NCBI GenBank assembly: GCA_936440205.1 | Contig: OW387149.1 | Location: 30,162,966 to 30,226,965 of the forward strand | Direction: 5' to 3' | DNA from: Lepidonotus clava | Lineage: Eukaryota; Annelida; Polychaeta; Phyllodocida; Polynoidae | DNA length: 64,000 nucleotides | Shown: positions 11,192 to 22,237 of the stretch, piece by piece | How positions within the stretch are numbered: position 1 is the stretch's first letter | Layout: each line of letters starts with the position of its first letter | The notes under the pieces: generated by a model | The model's input: the letters and a program-made list of their open reading frames with translations, nothing else | The model's database searches: none | Told to the model about the DNA's origin: nothing | Position numbers and translations under genes: made by a program

Positions 11192-11680
11192 GTGCAGAGG
11201 GCAGGAGGGCGACATGGGGGGGGGGGGGGCGAAATAAGGAGGGGAGTTATGGGAACGTGCCAACGACCAATCAATGTGAAGCTTGCATCGATCGGTGACC
11301 GCACCTACCTACCTTCCTACCCTCATGAGTATATTGCGCTCAAGTCAATAAGCCATAGGCCTACCCCTCCGACCTCCCCCAACCTCCCAGACCCCCCAAT
11401 CCCCGGCCAGACCCATGTCGTCAGTATACCAAAGGGCACGTTGGTAAAGGCTCATGATCTGTATCAATTTTGTGAGAGGAAAATACTTGATAATTGTTTT
11501 CTTAGAAGTGTGTTACCTGAAACTTTAAAGGTAAATTTTGTATCAAAGAATGGTATATTTAAGACATCTCGTCTCCAATTTTCAGACGAAAAAGTAAAAT
11601 GCATTATTGACACGTTGAAGAACATTCAGAGGGAATATGATACAGACAATATCACCAGAATTTCACATCCTGCTAAATAG
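11192..11680 (+). CDS. Orphan reading frame, unidentified
   Basis: An open frame of 162 codons. The first half is low complexity (G run, proline-rich) and unconvincing. The last 85 or so residues have an ordinary globular-looking composition, with motifs such as AHDLYQFCERKILDN and LQFSDEKVKCIIDTLKN. I do not recognise a family. A usable 5' splice site (AAAG followed by GTAAAT) lies inside at about 11531, so part could be an exon. It may equally be a decayed fragment of a gene or of an unknown mobile element, or chance. Confidence 0.25.
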   Translation: MQRAGGRHGGGGGEIRRGVMGTCQRPINVKLASIGDRTYLPSYPHEYIALKSISHRPTPPTSPNLPDPPIPGQTHVVSIPKGTLVKAHDLYQFCERKILDNCFLRSVLPETLKVNFVSKNGIFKTSRLQFSDEKVKCIIDTLKNIQREYDTDNITRISHPAK

Positions 11681-11825
11681 GGACAAGTTCCTTAACCAGA
11701 GGGCCATAAAGGTATTGAAAATTATAATAATTGCCAATAGCAAACAAATGCGCCTTGCACTCACTTTGCAAAACATAGTGTATATGCTTGTGAATATACA
11801 ATATTTTAGAACTTAACTCATATCT

Positions 11826-12203
11826 ATGTGGACCCCCCTTTTCCCAGGCATCCCGTATTTGCCTCTGCCTTACAGAACAACAAATAGATATATCTACCCT
11901 GGGTTACCAGATTACCCTCTAACATATCACTTCCCGAACGCCCTCGAGCACCTTTCACCCCTCAGGAGTCAGACGACCCTGGGGCGGGGAAACAGAGTGC
12001 TCCACCCCTACGGTGGCCCAACACACGAAACACACGCACAGACGGATTACCAGCTCCTTAAGGGATTAAACCAGAGATTAAAGAGATTAAAGCAGCCACC
12101 TTCACCCCTACAAGACGCCAGGGAAATACCTATGGAATACTCCTGCGATAGGATGGAGGCATCTGTGGATACGGTGTTGGGTATTTGCTGTGATGTTCTA
12201 TAG
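11826..12203 (+). CDS. Second orphan reading frame, possible exon
   Basis: An open frame of 125 codons. It is preceded by a good 3' splice site (CCCCCCTTTTCCCAG, ending near 11848), so the coding part may begin at GCATCCCG. The frame is proline- and tyrosine-rich at first, then basic (GLNQRLKRLKQPP). No family recognised. It lies on the same strand as, and 145 bases after, the frame at 11192, which makes a two-exon gene conceivable, but I could not find a join that preserves both frames. Confidence 0.2.
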   Translation: MWTPLFPGIPYLPLPYRTTNRYIYPGLPDYPLTYHFPNALEHLSPLRSQTTLGRGNRVLHPYGGPTHETHAQTDYQLLKGLNQRLKRLKQPPSPLQDAREIPMEYSCDRMEASVDTVLGICCDVL

Positions 12204-12316
12204 GCTGTGGAGAGTTGGTACTGAGAGGGGTTCTTCGTACCTGGATTACGTCGTTCCAGGTAAGGTGCCACCATAAGCTTAAAGGCTGTGTTCCATATAT
12301 CGGATTTGATCACTTG

Positions 12317-12490
12317 CAGGGGTGGATCCAGGATGGGGGGGGGGGGGGGTCCAATGGTCCTGAAACCCCCACCCTCTTTTGGTGAAGACTAAAACTTGAC
12401 AAACAAAAAACAGGTTGCATAGATGTGCTAAGGTGTGGGGCATTCTAATTTTCAGTATATATACGAACCTCCTCCTTTCGAAAACTGTAT
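12317..12490. mobile_element. Family H element, subfamily with CCCCTAAACT-type body
   Basis: It starts GGGGTGGATCCAGGATGGGG, then a G run and GAAACCCCCACCCTC, and ends in the C-T-C-rich CCTCCTTTCGAAAACTGTATC terminus. Related copies are at 13928, 20717, 28232 and 28630. Confidence 0.5.
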
Positions 12491-12837
12491 CTACTCTTGA
12501 CTTGCATTGCAATATTGCATGGATGAAATCACTAACACTTTCACGCCATATTCGCAATGAAATTGCTTTGAACGAATCATGAAAGTGGGCACTTCCTTTT
12601 GCATTGATAATATCACCTATACCAGAAGAAAATTGTAAATTTTGTTGCCGATGCCTATGCATTAAAAGTGTTCACACATTGCTTTTTGTACATGTTCGGC
12701 AGTAGGCCCCAATATAGTTTGAACTAAAACTCAAAATGATATCATGATTAAGATGATTTGTAAAGCCATATAAATGAAAACCTACCACTCCAAGCAAGTG
12801 TAAGTTCCTGTGTTTGATGTTTTGTTGGGGGCAACGG

Positions 12838-13046
12838 TGCCCATCTAACCGTTTTAGAAAAGTTCAGATTTGAGGATATGGCATTCTCTTCAAAATTAGA
12901 TATCATGAACTTCGTCCTTTCAGTTTTCAATTTTCTTTCAAATGATATGAAGGATGCATTGTCTTTTGCCATATAACTGGTAAATCGCTTTAGATTCCCC
13001 AAATTACCGGCAGTCAGAATCGCCTAGTGGAGTACAGGCTTTTGAT
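12838..13046. mobile_element. MITE family B copy
   Basis: Read on the minus strand it begins AAAAGCCTGTACTCCACTAG and GCGATTCTGACTGCCGGTAA, then shows TATCATTTGAAAGAAAATTG as in the copy at 62551. The plus-strand left end (CCCATCTAACCGTTTTAGAA) is the weaker inverted partner. Confidence 0.6.
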
Positions 13047-13324
13047 ATTCTACACGGCTCATCCTTCTATAGCTCCTGCATTGCACGTAAAGCATAAGCA
13101 ATACTTTGAGGGGAATATAAGAACAAAGTGTATTGATTCCTTTGTGAATGTGTCTCCTTTATTGAATACATCTGAGGAAACATGAGAGGAGTACCGTGGA
13201 TGTTCCTCCCCTTAGGCTGACAGCAAGGGTATACCTGAGCTATTTATACAGCGTATCAGGGCAGATACAGGATTTCAGAATAGGGGAGGGGGAGGGGGGT
13301 ATGCATATAGGTTTGGGGCCTATA
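13047..13324. other. Intergenic, no gene seen
   Basis: It contains a short family-H fragment (GGGCAGATACAGGATTTCAG at 13260, then a G-rich run). Confidence 0.35.
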
Positions 13325-13333
13325 ATATTATCA

Positions 13334-13668
13334 TGGTTGGTTAGTTATTGGTTGCTTTATATTATGCCCTAATTAACTGCCAAGGTCAAATCAAAGGTGG
13401 TGCCCATTTGTATCAGTGGGACCCTTTATAGTGCTGCCTCACTGAGATATCATGTCATAGGACGACATGATACCCCATCCAGTAACATTATACTAACACC
13501 AGGCTGACCAATGATGTCTCTTGTTTCTAACTTCATATTGAGTGCAAGACAAGTAGCAACCACTAAAATCTATTGAGTCTTTGGTGTGACTCAGCTGGGA
13601 TTTGGACCCACGACCTCCCACCCTCAAAGCAGGCACCCTATCAACTGAGCTACTGAATCTGGTATATT
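13334..13668 (-). repeat. tRNA-derived SINE, complete, with 9-bp target-site duplication
   Basis: On the minus strand a tRNA-like head near 13650-13585 has an A box (TAGCTCAGTTGATAGGG) and a B box (GGGTCCAAATCC). The body is about 240 bases and the 3' tail reads AAGCAACCAATAACTAACCA. ATATTATCA flanks both ends (13325-13333 and 13669-13677) as a target-site duplication. The tail matches that of the SINE at 38858, although the tRNA-like head differs, so the two belong to sister subfamilies sharing a retroposition tail. Confidence 0.8.
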
Positions 13669-13927
13669 ATATTATCATTTCTTTTATATATAATCTATAA
13701 AATCCCATTATTATGACTTCAGTCGTGCTATCAGCACTTGAAGTTTATTTCATTTAGGGCTTTCTATTAAGTCATGTGAATATTTAGAAAAAAGATAAAC
13801 CCTCCTCTTGGGCAAAAGTACGCATTAGAGTTGTAAAAGAAAATACAGATCCCCCACCCCCCTTGTTGCAAACGTACTTAATGGAAGTCCTCCAACTTAT
13901 AAACCTATCGTTCAAACCAGTTCAATA

Positions 13928-14092
13928 CAGGGGCGGATCAAGGGGGGGTCCAGGGGGTCCGGACCCCCCTTTTTGCTGGACCCCTAAACTACAAAAAGAT
14001 GGGAAAATATCACGAATGCGCACCGTTTTAGTACTTAACCTTTATGCTGACCGCCCCCCCCCCTTCGAAAATCCTGTATCTGCCCATAGATG
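13928..14092. mobile_element. Family H element, CCCCTAAACT subfamily
   Basis: AGGGGCGGATCAAGGGGGGG at the left. The body has GGACCCCTAAACTACAAAAA and TTTTAGTACTTAACCTTTAT. The right end is CCTGTATCTGCCCAT. Confidence 0.6.
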
Positions 14093-14267
14093 GCCTCATG
14101 GCATTCCCCCCCCCCCCCTCCCATTATGATATATAATGCACTCTCCCCGCTCCTAGATCTCCACACGACCTTTCCGTGTCCGATGTTTGCTAACATCCGG
14201 GCATTGTGTAGGGGTTGATCCCCTGCTCCCACAATGCATCAGTTACTTTGGATGTATAGACTTTGTG

Positions 14268-14460
14268 TGGGGCTGTTGGTGGGGGATCTCTATGTCGCAT
14301 GTCGAACTTAGGAAATGGCAATGTCACCTGTTACTTACCTCAATCTAAGATGCTGCCATGTCACATGTCGAATTTAATAAACAAGCTGTACATGTGTCAC
14401 GTAATTTATTTTATCACTTATGTTACTAGGCCTCCTATCGCATATAAATTTTAAGAATTA
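14268..14460. mobile_element. Family G element
   Basis: A GGGGGATCTCTATGTCGCAT start and repeated TGTCG(C/A)ATGTCGAA(T/C)TTA units. A further diverged patch (AATGTCGAATTTAAGG) lies near 14780. Confidence 0.45.
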
Positions 14461-16086
14461 ACCCTACCACGGGTAGTTCATTAATAGTATTTTAAGCACC
14501 TGCAGGCCAATTTTGTCAACAAATCGCCTGGAAAAACAATAGAAAATTACTTAATAATTGTAATATTTCCACCTATAATGAATGAATTTAAACAACTTGG
14601 AAAATATGTAATGTATATAGATACGCATTTGAAAAATAATGCTATCTAGGTTTTCTTCAGGTCAAACTAGAAATAGTGACATGATTAATGAAAATTCCTA
14701 TGCGAAAGCCTTATGGTTAGTTGTCTTACTACCCAGCATGCACCCTGATAAAGGGTAACCTGCAGGTAAAAGTCCAGAAATGTCGAATTTAAGGTTCTAG
14801 GGCGCTTTCCATGTCACTATACGGCGACTTTACCTGTAGAAACACTGCCCTAACAAAGGGAAATGTAGATAACCAGACTCAGAATCCATGCTCCACACAA
14901 CATATCGTGCTTGTTCTTCAGGGCATGTGTTTGAGACTTCCTCAAAGTAACAGTATCGTATGTGCACATGCTACAACGTCATAGAAAACAGTCTCTATCC
15001 ATCTTTGAAATCATGCTTCAACGTAACAGAAAACAGTCTTTATCCATCTTTGAAATCATAGATTCTAAGGGGCATGTTATTGGGACTTTCTTAAAGGGAC
15101 AGTGTCGTGCAGGGCCGTGCCCAAGCTAAGATCTGACGGAGTTCTGGGGGAACCTGAGGGGGCTCAAGGTTATTCAAAGGAGTTCTAATAGAATTTCAGG
15201 GGATCCCAGATAATAATTTTGTCAATTGTGTTATCGTTTATGCAAACTTTTATTTTCAATATCTGAGGAGGTTACAGACACCCTTAGAGAGTGGCAAAAC
15301 ACTGCACCCACTGCATCTTTGGTAGGATTACACTCTCTCCCCAATCTCACGAACGATACCGCCGCTTTAAATTTTTTTAATGTTTTTCGTTATGTTAGCA
15401 TTATCTAATTTAACATAAACATTTTGTAACAGAATCCTGTAGAAACTTTAATTAAATATGAAGAATATACTTACTGTAATGTGACTGTATCAAACCCAAC
15501 TTCTAGGATTGCTGGAAAGATTGCTTTTTGATTGCTGGAAAGGTTGCTTTTGGTCGAATTAATACATTGATTAGTACATTGATAGAGTAGGTGGATTGAC
15601 TTCTTATGGCAAACAGGGTTTTCTTCGTTTATTTAAATGCACTATGAGACCTCATATCTCAAAATCTAAGAGTGGCTTCTGTTTTTTAGACATACATATC
15701 AAAGAGGAGATCATATTGGTCAATGAATGTTTCCACCATCTGGTCTTTATCATAGGACTTTCCAATTCACCACCAGGGGGCATGCGATGGGCAAGAGGGT
15801 TATTGAACAAAACACATATAGAAATGTGATATTGGAATGAGAGCGGATATGAGAGGTATGTACAGCATACCATAGGCCTATATATTCTTATCTTATACCT
15901 GAATATAGCGTGCTTCTCTATTCTCTTTACAATTGCCTGACTAGACTATATGTTGTTGCTTTGCCAGGGACTATTTCTTTTTGCTCCATCACAAAAGCAG
16001 CAACATATCACCAATGGTGAGCACTGACCAGAAGAGGATTGGAACGTGACAAGCCACCAGTCACTCACTAAAGCCCCATTCGCTGC
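14461..16086. other. Intergenic stretch, no gene seen
   Basis: It contains a two-unit repeat of AACAGTCT(C/T)TATCCATCTTTGAAATCAT at 14988-15060, a GGAGTTC/GGGG-rich remnant at 15110-15200 related to 19315 and 45090, and a 22-base direct repeat of GATTGCTGGAAAGGTTGCTT type at 15508-15552. Confidence 0.4.
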
Positions 16087-16287
16087 AGGCCCATTTGCCA
16101 TAGGCTATTTTTCACTCTGCTCCCAAAATGGCAAGCATAAAACACTTTTACTTTTGATAACAATCACAATACGTAATCATTGATAACTCTGGGGACATCT
16201 TTTCCTATGGTGATAATTCGAAACGATTGTAGCTAAAAAAAAATATCTCCGATTGCAATGAAAAATTGCTCATGGCAAATGGGCCTT
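16087..16287. mobile_element. MITE with GGCCCATTTGCCAT ends
   Basis: Left AGGCCCATTTGCCATAGGCT, ATTTTTCA; right TGAAAAATTGCTCATGGCAA, ATGGGCCTT. This is a clean inverted repeat of about 27 bases around a 150-base AT-rich core. Only one copy seen here. Confidence 0.7.
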
Positions 16288-16979
16288 CACCTACACTTTT
16301 ATCTTTGTTTATGGGGGGGGGGGCGGACGCAAGCCTGGTTTATACATACCGACATTATACCCCTCTACTTGTTACAATTGTGTCTTCTGCGGCCTTTTTC
16401 ATGAGAAATTGTTGAGAAATATATGTTTCATTATACTAAAGAAACCATTTCTTATTGCTGTTAGCTACGACATATTGATTGCGGAGGGTTAAGACTAACA
16501 TTATGTTTGTCCAACAATCTAGATCCATATCCCTCAGAAAGGTATAATACTGTAGGCACTATGGCAAATTCTTTTCAACATAACGTTTATATAAAGCGTC
16601 AAATACGTTTCTGTTAGGAATGCATGAAATCTTTGATGGAAGGACGATTTCTTTCAATATTCTAAGTCTGCCCCTGACAACATATGTATATGCTTTAAAA
16701 TTCCTTTCAAACATATAGTTGTACCATTCGTTATGGGTACCTTGGCCCATGTACCATCATTAAGGCCACATAACACCATGAGACTTGAGCTGTGCTATTG
16801 ACGCAATAATATTGCCCCCCTCATATCACAGACAATATACATATATATGAACGACATATAATTGTCAGAACTTGTCAATTCGGAGGATTTTTCGAGTGTG
16901 TAAAATAATTTTATGATTTGATTTCTCATGTTAGTTCTTAGATTAGTTTTGCTTTGATTCTTGTTATGAAATTTTGATG

Positions 16980-17272
16980 GCACCCAAACACATCTCTACA
17001 ATGTAAAATTGTGCCGTTACACTGTGACATAAAGGTAACATTCTGGTTACGTTCTTTCACAAAAAAGAAATCATTATTTCAGCATCCATTCTGTATCATT
17101 AAGATATTAACTTCACTCAGATAAAATGTTATTATAATGCTCTGTTTTGGTAACTCTCAATCTCATGTAAAGTAATGCAATTATTATGTGAAAACTTAGC
17201 AAGTAACAGATTGACAAAAAAAGGTATGGTCGCAGAACGTGCCCAATACGTCGCTGCTTGCCTGGGGCAGCC
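16980..17272. mobile_element. MITE family I, diverged copy
   Basis: It shares GTAACATTCTGGTTACGTTC, the TATTATAATGCTCTGTTTTG block and the right-hand GTATGGTCGCAGAACGT segment with the copy at 1324. Confidence 0.5.
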
Positions 17273-17574
17273 TCCTTCTCAGAACCACGCGAGCCCCAAC
17301 TGAGGTGCTTTTGGCATTTTGACAGCGTAAAGTAAGACGTATCACCTTATGGAAAAACACCAATATCACGATACGTCCAGCTCAATATGTCAGTAACATC
17401 TTGTAAAGATCCATGTGATGGCAGATTTTCGTTTTTTTAACTTCTTCTTTTTTCGGAACGAAAAAATAACAAAAATAACAGAATAGCAGATGAAAAACTG
17501 CCGTGTCTGGGGCCTATTCATGTCGCTCTGTACATATTTTACAATGAAATTCATTCAGATAAAAGTGACATTAC

Positions 17575-17910
17575 CCACCCCTTTTTTTTTTTTTTTTTAG
17601 GGGGGGGGGGGGCTTCAATAAGACCCATGTGCTAAGAAAAGGTAGAGGCATTTCTTGATTTGACAGCGCTACAGGCATTCATGGCCCTAGATTACTAAAT
17701 TCACCAGGGCAATAGCATAATTTCTTAAAATCAACATAAGCCTTAGTGACACCAACTAAATAATTAAAGACATGACATGGTCTATTTCTTAAATTAGACT
17801 TGGGACATGAGGGTCTCTTACAGGCAACATGGGACATGGAGAGTAAAGTGACAGTCGACAAGGACTTTTCTTATATATGACTTGCAACACTGGGACCCCC
17901 CATCATTGAC
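17575..17910. mobile_element. T and G runs followed by a family G element
   Basis: Poly-T and poly-G runs at 17582-17611, then AAGACCCATGTGCTAAGAAA and several TTTCTTAAATT(A/C)GAC units, ending CTGGGACCCCCCATCATTGA. Confidence 0.5.
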
Positions 17911-17929
17911 ATCAAACAGTGACTATCCA

Positions 17930-18090
17930 GAGATCTCAAAAAAATGAGGGGGGGGGGGCGCCCTTATAAAAAAAATTTGAGGCGCGCCATCCAGGGGCTA
18001 GAATTTTACATTATAAAAACCTAAGATTAGTGAGGGCGTACGCCTCAGGTGACCCCTCTAAATCCGTCCCTGCCACAGGGGTCCTTAACT
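17930..18090. repeat. Family H-like fragment with GGCGCCCTTA signature
   Basis: A G run followed by GGCGCCCTTATAAAAAAAAT and ending in CTAAATCCGTCCCTGCC. It resembles 44690-44830, which has the same GGCGCCCTAATGTAAAATT block. Confidence 0.4.
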
Positions 18091-18920
18091 GTGACAGGAG
18101 GCCAAAAAAGCTAGGGACAGGTGACACAGGTATTTACTTAAATTATCATGTGATAAAGACATTGACGTACACTTTTTGAATTTGACACAGGGCGTCGATA
18201 GGCCATAGACGTTGTCCACATGACGTCACAACACCTGAAATGAAGTAGCCGCCATATTGGTGATCAATACATGACCAAGAATATTTTTTGTTTTAAAGCA
18301 TCTAGAATTTTGTTCATGCTCAGGACAATTTCATTTAAGCATAATGAACAAGTATTGTCAGTTAGATACATATGGATTTATTATTCAGCCATGTGGTCAT
18401 GATAACCACGTGGTGATCACCAAAAAGTGGTCACGTGACCACCTCTGCACAAGGTCTATACTATTTACGCGACATTGTAGCGTGTATTGATGCTACTATT
18501 CACGTGACATTTAAGTAGTATATGGAAAGTAGAATTTATAGATGGCTTTATTGTTGTCCCCTGGATGTTCCATAATTGGCCGCAAAAGTCACCCTTTCTT
18601 TGTGCTTTGCTTCATAGTTCAAAGCTCGTCTGTGTTAGAAAGAAACTGTTTAGCTGACATTAATGCACCCTGAAGTGCGACAAAATGAACCAAAGAAAAA
18701 AGAAATAGGCCAAATGATTGCCTTTTTTCATTCAGGTAATTGTCACAACACTAGCGGAGTTATTAACTGGAGAAGGTGGAGGCAAATGATATTTGCCACA
18801 GTTGTTTAAATGCCATCACTAATTATAGTGTGGCTTGCCTCTACTCCAGAAACTCCTGACATTTCTACGTACAGGAAGGTCAGATTCTGCCACCAGGTGT
18901 CAGCACCACACTCGTCTGTA
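18091..18920. other. Sequence upstream of the plus-strand gene
   Basis: A palindrome-rich patch at 18390-18450 (CCACGTGGTGATCACC, GTGGTCACGTGACC) resembles 7395-7425. No coding exon seen. The last 100 bases lead into the candidate first exon. Confidence 0.35.
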
Positions 18921-18990
18921 CTGAGCATGCGCCAAGGGAAGTGACGTTGTGCGCGTTCGTCCTGGAAGTCGGTCGATAGCTTCTGTCAGG
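18921..18990 (+). promoter_or_regulatory. Candidate promoter and noncoding first exon
   Basis: A locally CpG-rich patch contains an NRF1-like site (GAGCATGCGCC, near 18924) and a CRE-like half site in GTGACGTTGTGCGCG. It ends in a textbook 5' splice site, CTGTCAG followed by GTAAGT at 18991. No ATG is needed in it; the first ATG in the proposed transcript lies in the next exon at 22177. This is inference from signals alone and could belong to another transcript. Confidence 0.4.
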
Positions 18991-19121
18991 TAAGTTTGTT
19001 GATTTATTGATATCATATTCATAGAAATGTCATTCTGGTGGTGCTGGTTGCCTTAAGCTCAGTAACTATCTTAAATCCCGAGGAAAATCAGGATAGGAAA
19101 GGGGGGGAATAAATACATGTT

Positions 19122-19297
19122 CAGGGGCGGATCCAGGGTCCGTATTCTAAGGGGGGCAAGATATCTGCCCCCCCCCCCCCCCATATTTTAGCTTGCAAAA
19201 TTTCTCCTTGGATTTGTCAAAACTACGAGAGTTCATTTTTGGTCTAGGGGGGGCAATTGCCCCTTTTGCCCCCCCCCCCCCCCCTGGATCCGCCACT
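19122..19297. mobile_element. Family H element with 5-bp target-site duplication
   Basis: CAGGGGCGGATCCAGGGTCC at the left and CCTGGATCCGCCACTG at the right. ATGTT occurs immediately outside both ends. Two pairs of G/C runs flank a body with GGGGGGCAATTGCCCC, itself palindromic. This copy best defines the termini and the duplication length. Confidence 0.75.
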
Positions 19298-19309
19298 GAT
19301 GTTTATCTT

Positions 19310-19500
19310 CAGTGCCGTTTCTAGGGGGGTTCCAAGGGGGTCTGGAACCCTCTCAGATTTTAAAAACTTTAGGTAACATCATGACTTAAAATGTAACTAA
19401 TTGGCTAGAATTGTGAGCTGGAACTTTTTTTTTAACTTCTTCAGATTTACATAGAATCCCCTCAGATTCTTCCAGCAACCCTGAAATAGTTCAACGAACT
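19310..19500. repeat. Family 'GGGGGTTCCA' repeat
   Basis: It begins AGTGCCGTTTCTAGGGGGGT and ends CTTCCAGCAACCCTGAAAT. The same arrangement is seen at 15110 and 45085-45310. Confidence 0.45.
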
Positions 19501-19964
19501 TCAATCGTTCTTGACGGTTTCCATCTTCAGCAATTAGTTCTTCTCTGGTGTCACTAGTCGCCGACGATTGAAAGGGTTAAGACCGACTTAAGTTCATCAG
19601 TAGTAGGTGGAATGGGGACCCGGCTTAGGAACCCCAACGCTGATTCTAACTTTTCGATCCCAATGTAAATCCCAGCGCAAATAATTTACAATTTCCTATA
19701 TACATGTCACTTATTTCTTTTGTGGTGTGGTGCACAACTTGATACTTGAGTTAACTTTATAACAAGCGTTCGCAATGCAAATCGAACAATCCATAGTGTA
19801 ATAGGGCCCAAGGTCTATAAATTCATAATGCTAATCTGCAAATGGCTACTTTACGCATACACATCAATTTTGTTGTCAATACCTCTGGCAGAGGTAGAAT
19901 GTTGTTTGTACAGGCTACAGTCGCACTGCCCCATTTTCGATATACTCTTATGGAGGTTTTGCAG

Positions 19965-20195
19965 GGGTGTAGATGGGGGGGGGGTCCCTATGTCGCATGT
20001 CGAATTTAAGAAAAGGCTATGTCGAATGTCACTATATTTTGAATGTCCCTGTCGATTTTTAAAATGTTCATGTCATAATAATATTATGTTAAACATCATG
20101 AGGTTTTTTCTTCCTCATGTCACTAAGCTCCATGTCGCATGTGGAATTTAAGAAATAGCCATGTCACCCTGTCATTTCTAAGGGTCTACTCCCAT
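19965..20195. mobile_element. Family G element
   Basis: It begins with GGTGTAGATGGGGG and ends GGGTCTACTCCC, with four GTCGCATGT(C/G)GAATTTAAGA-type units between. Confidence 0.55.
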
Positions 20196-20716
20196 TATAT
20201 AGTTTAGGCGCCTTGTGATCAACTATAAGTGAGGACGACTAATCATACAATGGTGTCATCATGGCAGATGACTAGTACCCTAGTCACCATGGTTTTGTGG
20301 GAAACATCTGGACATGTTTGATATATTACATAGTGGCCTTGCACAACATCCCTTGCTGTGGGCCTATGGTGAACTTCCCTTCAATCTCACAGCATTGGGA
20401 GCTCCAAATACTGTATTTGCTACAATCTACGTGCCGTCAAGAATATTTTCTTGGGACACACTATTGCAGTTTCCAATGAATAATCATGAAAAAGTTGCAG
20501 CATGTTTATCAACTTTAAAGGTTATACACTGCAATCATATATTGCTATTTTGTGTCCATGTTTTGCAGCAAATCACACAAAAAGATTACAAAGTGGAATA
20601 TTGACTTCATACTTAAAATGAGGAGTTTAATTTTTCTGGTGATTAATGTAGTAACCTATCAAACCTGAAACCTATCAGGCCCTTGGTGATCAAACTGGCA
20701 AGTAAAAGAACAACAG

Positions 20717-20972
20717 GAGCGGATTCAGTTGGGGGGGTTCGGTGGACCCCTAAACTAGGCAAAGAGGGGGGAAAAATCAAATTCCCTTGGAAATGATATG
20801 ACCCCAGTGCCATATCAAATGAAAAGAACAAAATTACAATAAAGAGGGGGAAAATGTTGTATCTAGGCATGCAAAAAAAAAAAGCGTTTTTAGTACTTAT
20901 ACTTAGCCTATGTGCTGACCACCCCCCCCCCCCACCTCCACCCACTTTGGGAATTCTGGATCTGCCTCTGGA
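20717..20972. mobile_element. Family H element, CCCCTAAACT subfamily
   Basis: GGAGCGGATTCAGTTGGGGG at the left. It contains GTGGACCCCTAAACTAGGCA and TTTTAGTACTTATACTTAGC and ends TTCTGGATCTGCCTCTGG. Confidence 0.6.
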
Positions 20973-21482
20973 CACTCTGGACAATGGACCTTATCTGCTT
21001 ATATTTCTCAATCCATACAGCTTTATAGGCCCATATGTTTAGTTACAATACCACCCCACTTCAAAGTGTTATAAGCCTAGTTGCAGCCATTCAGTTACAT
21101 GGGATAAGCTTATGCCATGTTCAGGACAGAATATTTTGCAGATTAGGCATAATAGGATGTTTATCTCAACCATAGAGAAATAGGAGCCAACTGTTCCTTA
21201 AATTATGGCAAAATGACAAATTTCCAAAATTTGTTTGAAATTGAGGAAAACGGCGCTTTCCGCCTCCGGACTTGGCTCGCCGCTGTGTACTTTAACACCC
21301 ACCCACTTTCTCACTGTTTCTTCTCTTCCTCTGTGTGTCAATTAATATCCAGCATGGGTTTGGTCTTTATTTAATCAGTCCATTTTAAATCCATTAATTA
21401 ATTTTAAAAAGGAGGGATTCAGATGCATGAGAGGCTTCATCTGTGGGGGAAAGGAGTGATTATCAAAAGGCCAGAGCTAAAC

Positions 21483-21795
21483 CTTTCAAGCCAAGCATGC
21501 AATGTTGCTATAACATTGCAGTAACGTTTTGTTTCGTTCTGTTTTGGTTCTTGCTACATTATTTGGTGGCAGTCAATAACGCCACTGCAATACATTTTTG
21601 CAACAATGTGACGTAATTGTACAATCTGGTTAAGTTCAATCAATGACAGATAACATTTTTATGACTTTCCGTATTGATCAGGTGTCAACTTCACTGAAAC
21701 GTAATCATTCTGTTTTGGTGAATCTCAAGCTCACAAAAAGAATGATATCGATGTGTCTGTCACATGAAAATTGAGCAAGTAACAGACTGACTATA
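21483..21795. mobile_element. MITE family I copy in intron 1
   Basis: Left AAGCCAAGCATGCAATGTTG. The interior shows the family's GTTTTGGTTCTTGCTACATT and CTCAAGCTCACAAAAAGAAT blocks, and the right end AGTAACAGACTGAC matches the other copies. Confidence 0.5.
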
Positions 21796-22098
21796 AAGCA
21801 TGTTTGCATGATGGCCTTTCTTTTTTCTTATCTTTTTTTTTATGCGAATGACACACAATATAAGGGTATAATCACTGACCCTTTCGATTGTCATCACTTT
21901 GCTGTATTTTTATATTTACAAGAGGAAAAGACAATGCATGCTACTGTTTGTTTTGTTTAAAGCTCTTTACGCTCATAAACACACATCAGGATTAATAACG
22001 TTTCCAGACTATTGTTTTCTGGAAACAGACCCTTAATGCAATTTCACCTGGCCTAATCATTAATATTGTTCTGCCTCATTGTGGTGGCCTACTTTCAG

Positions 22099-22237
22099 GG
22101 GAAGAAGCCATCGGGGATAACGACTGTCACTAAGGTAACTGAGCGCTCACAGACCGCCCAGAGACTGCCCAGACACATGACTATGGAGATAGCGGTGTAC
22201 GTACTGGGGGCTGCACTTACCCTACTGCCAGATGGAG
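22099..22237 (+). CDS. Exon 2, copy 1 of the signal-peptide exon (coding from 22177)
   Basis: A 3' splice site (GGCCTACTTTCAG) at 22098 opens the exon. The first ATG is at 22177, a second two codons later. It encodes MTMEIAVYVLGAALTLLPDG and one base of a glycine codon, and ends at a strong donor, GTGAGT. The hydrophobic core IAVYVLGAALTLL has signal-peptide character. The one-base overhang joins exactly to the exon at 24399. This is the only one of four tandem copies with an obvious acceptor, so it is the most likely constitutive version. Confidence 0.6.
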
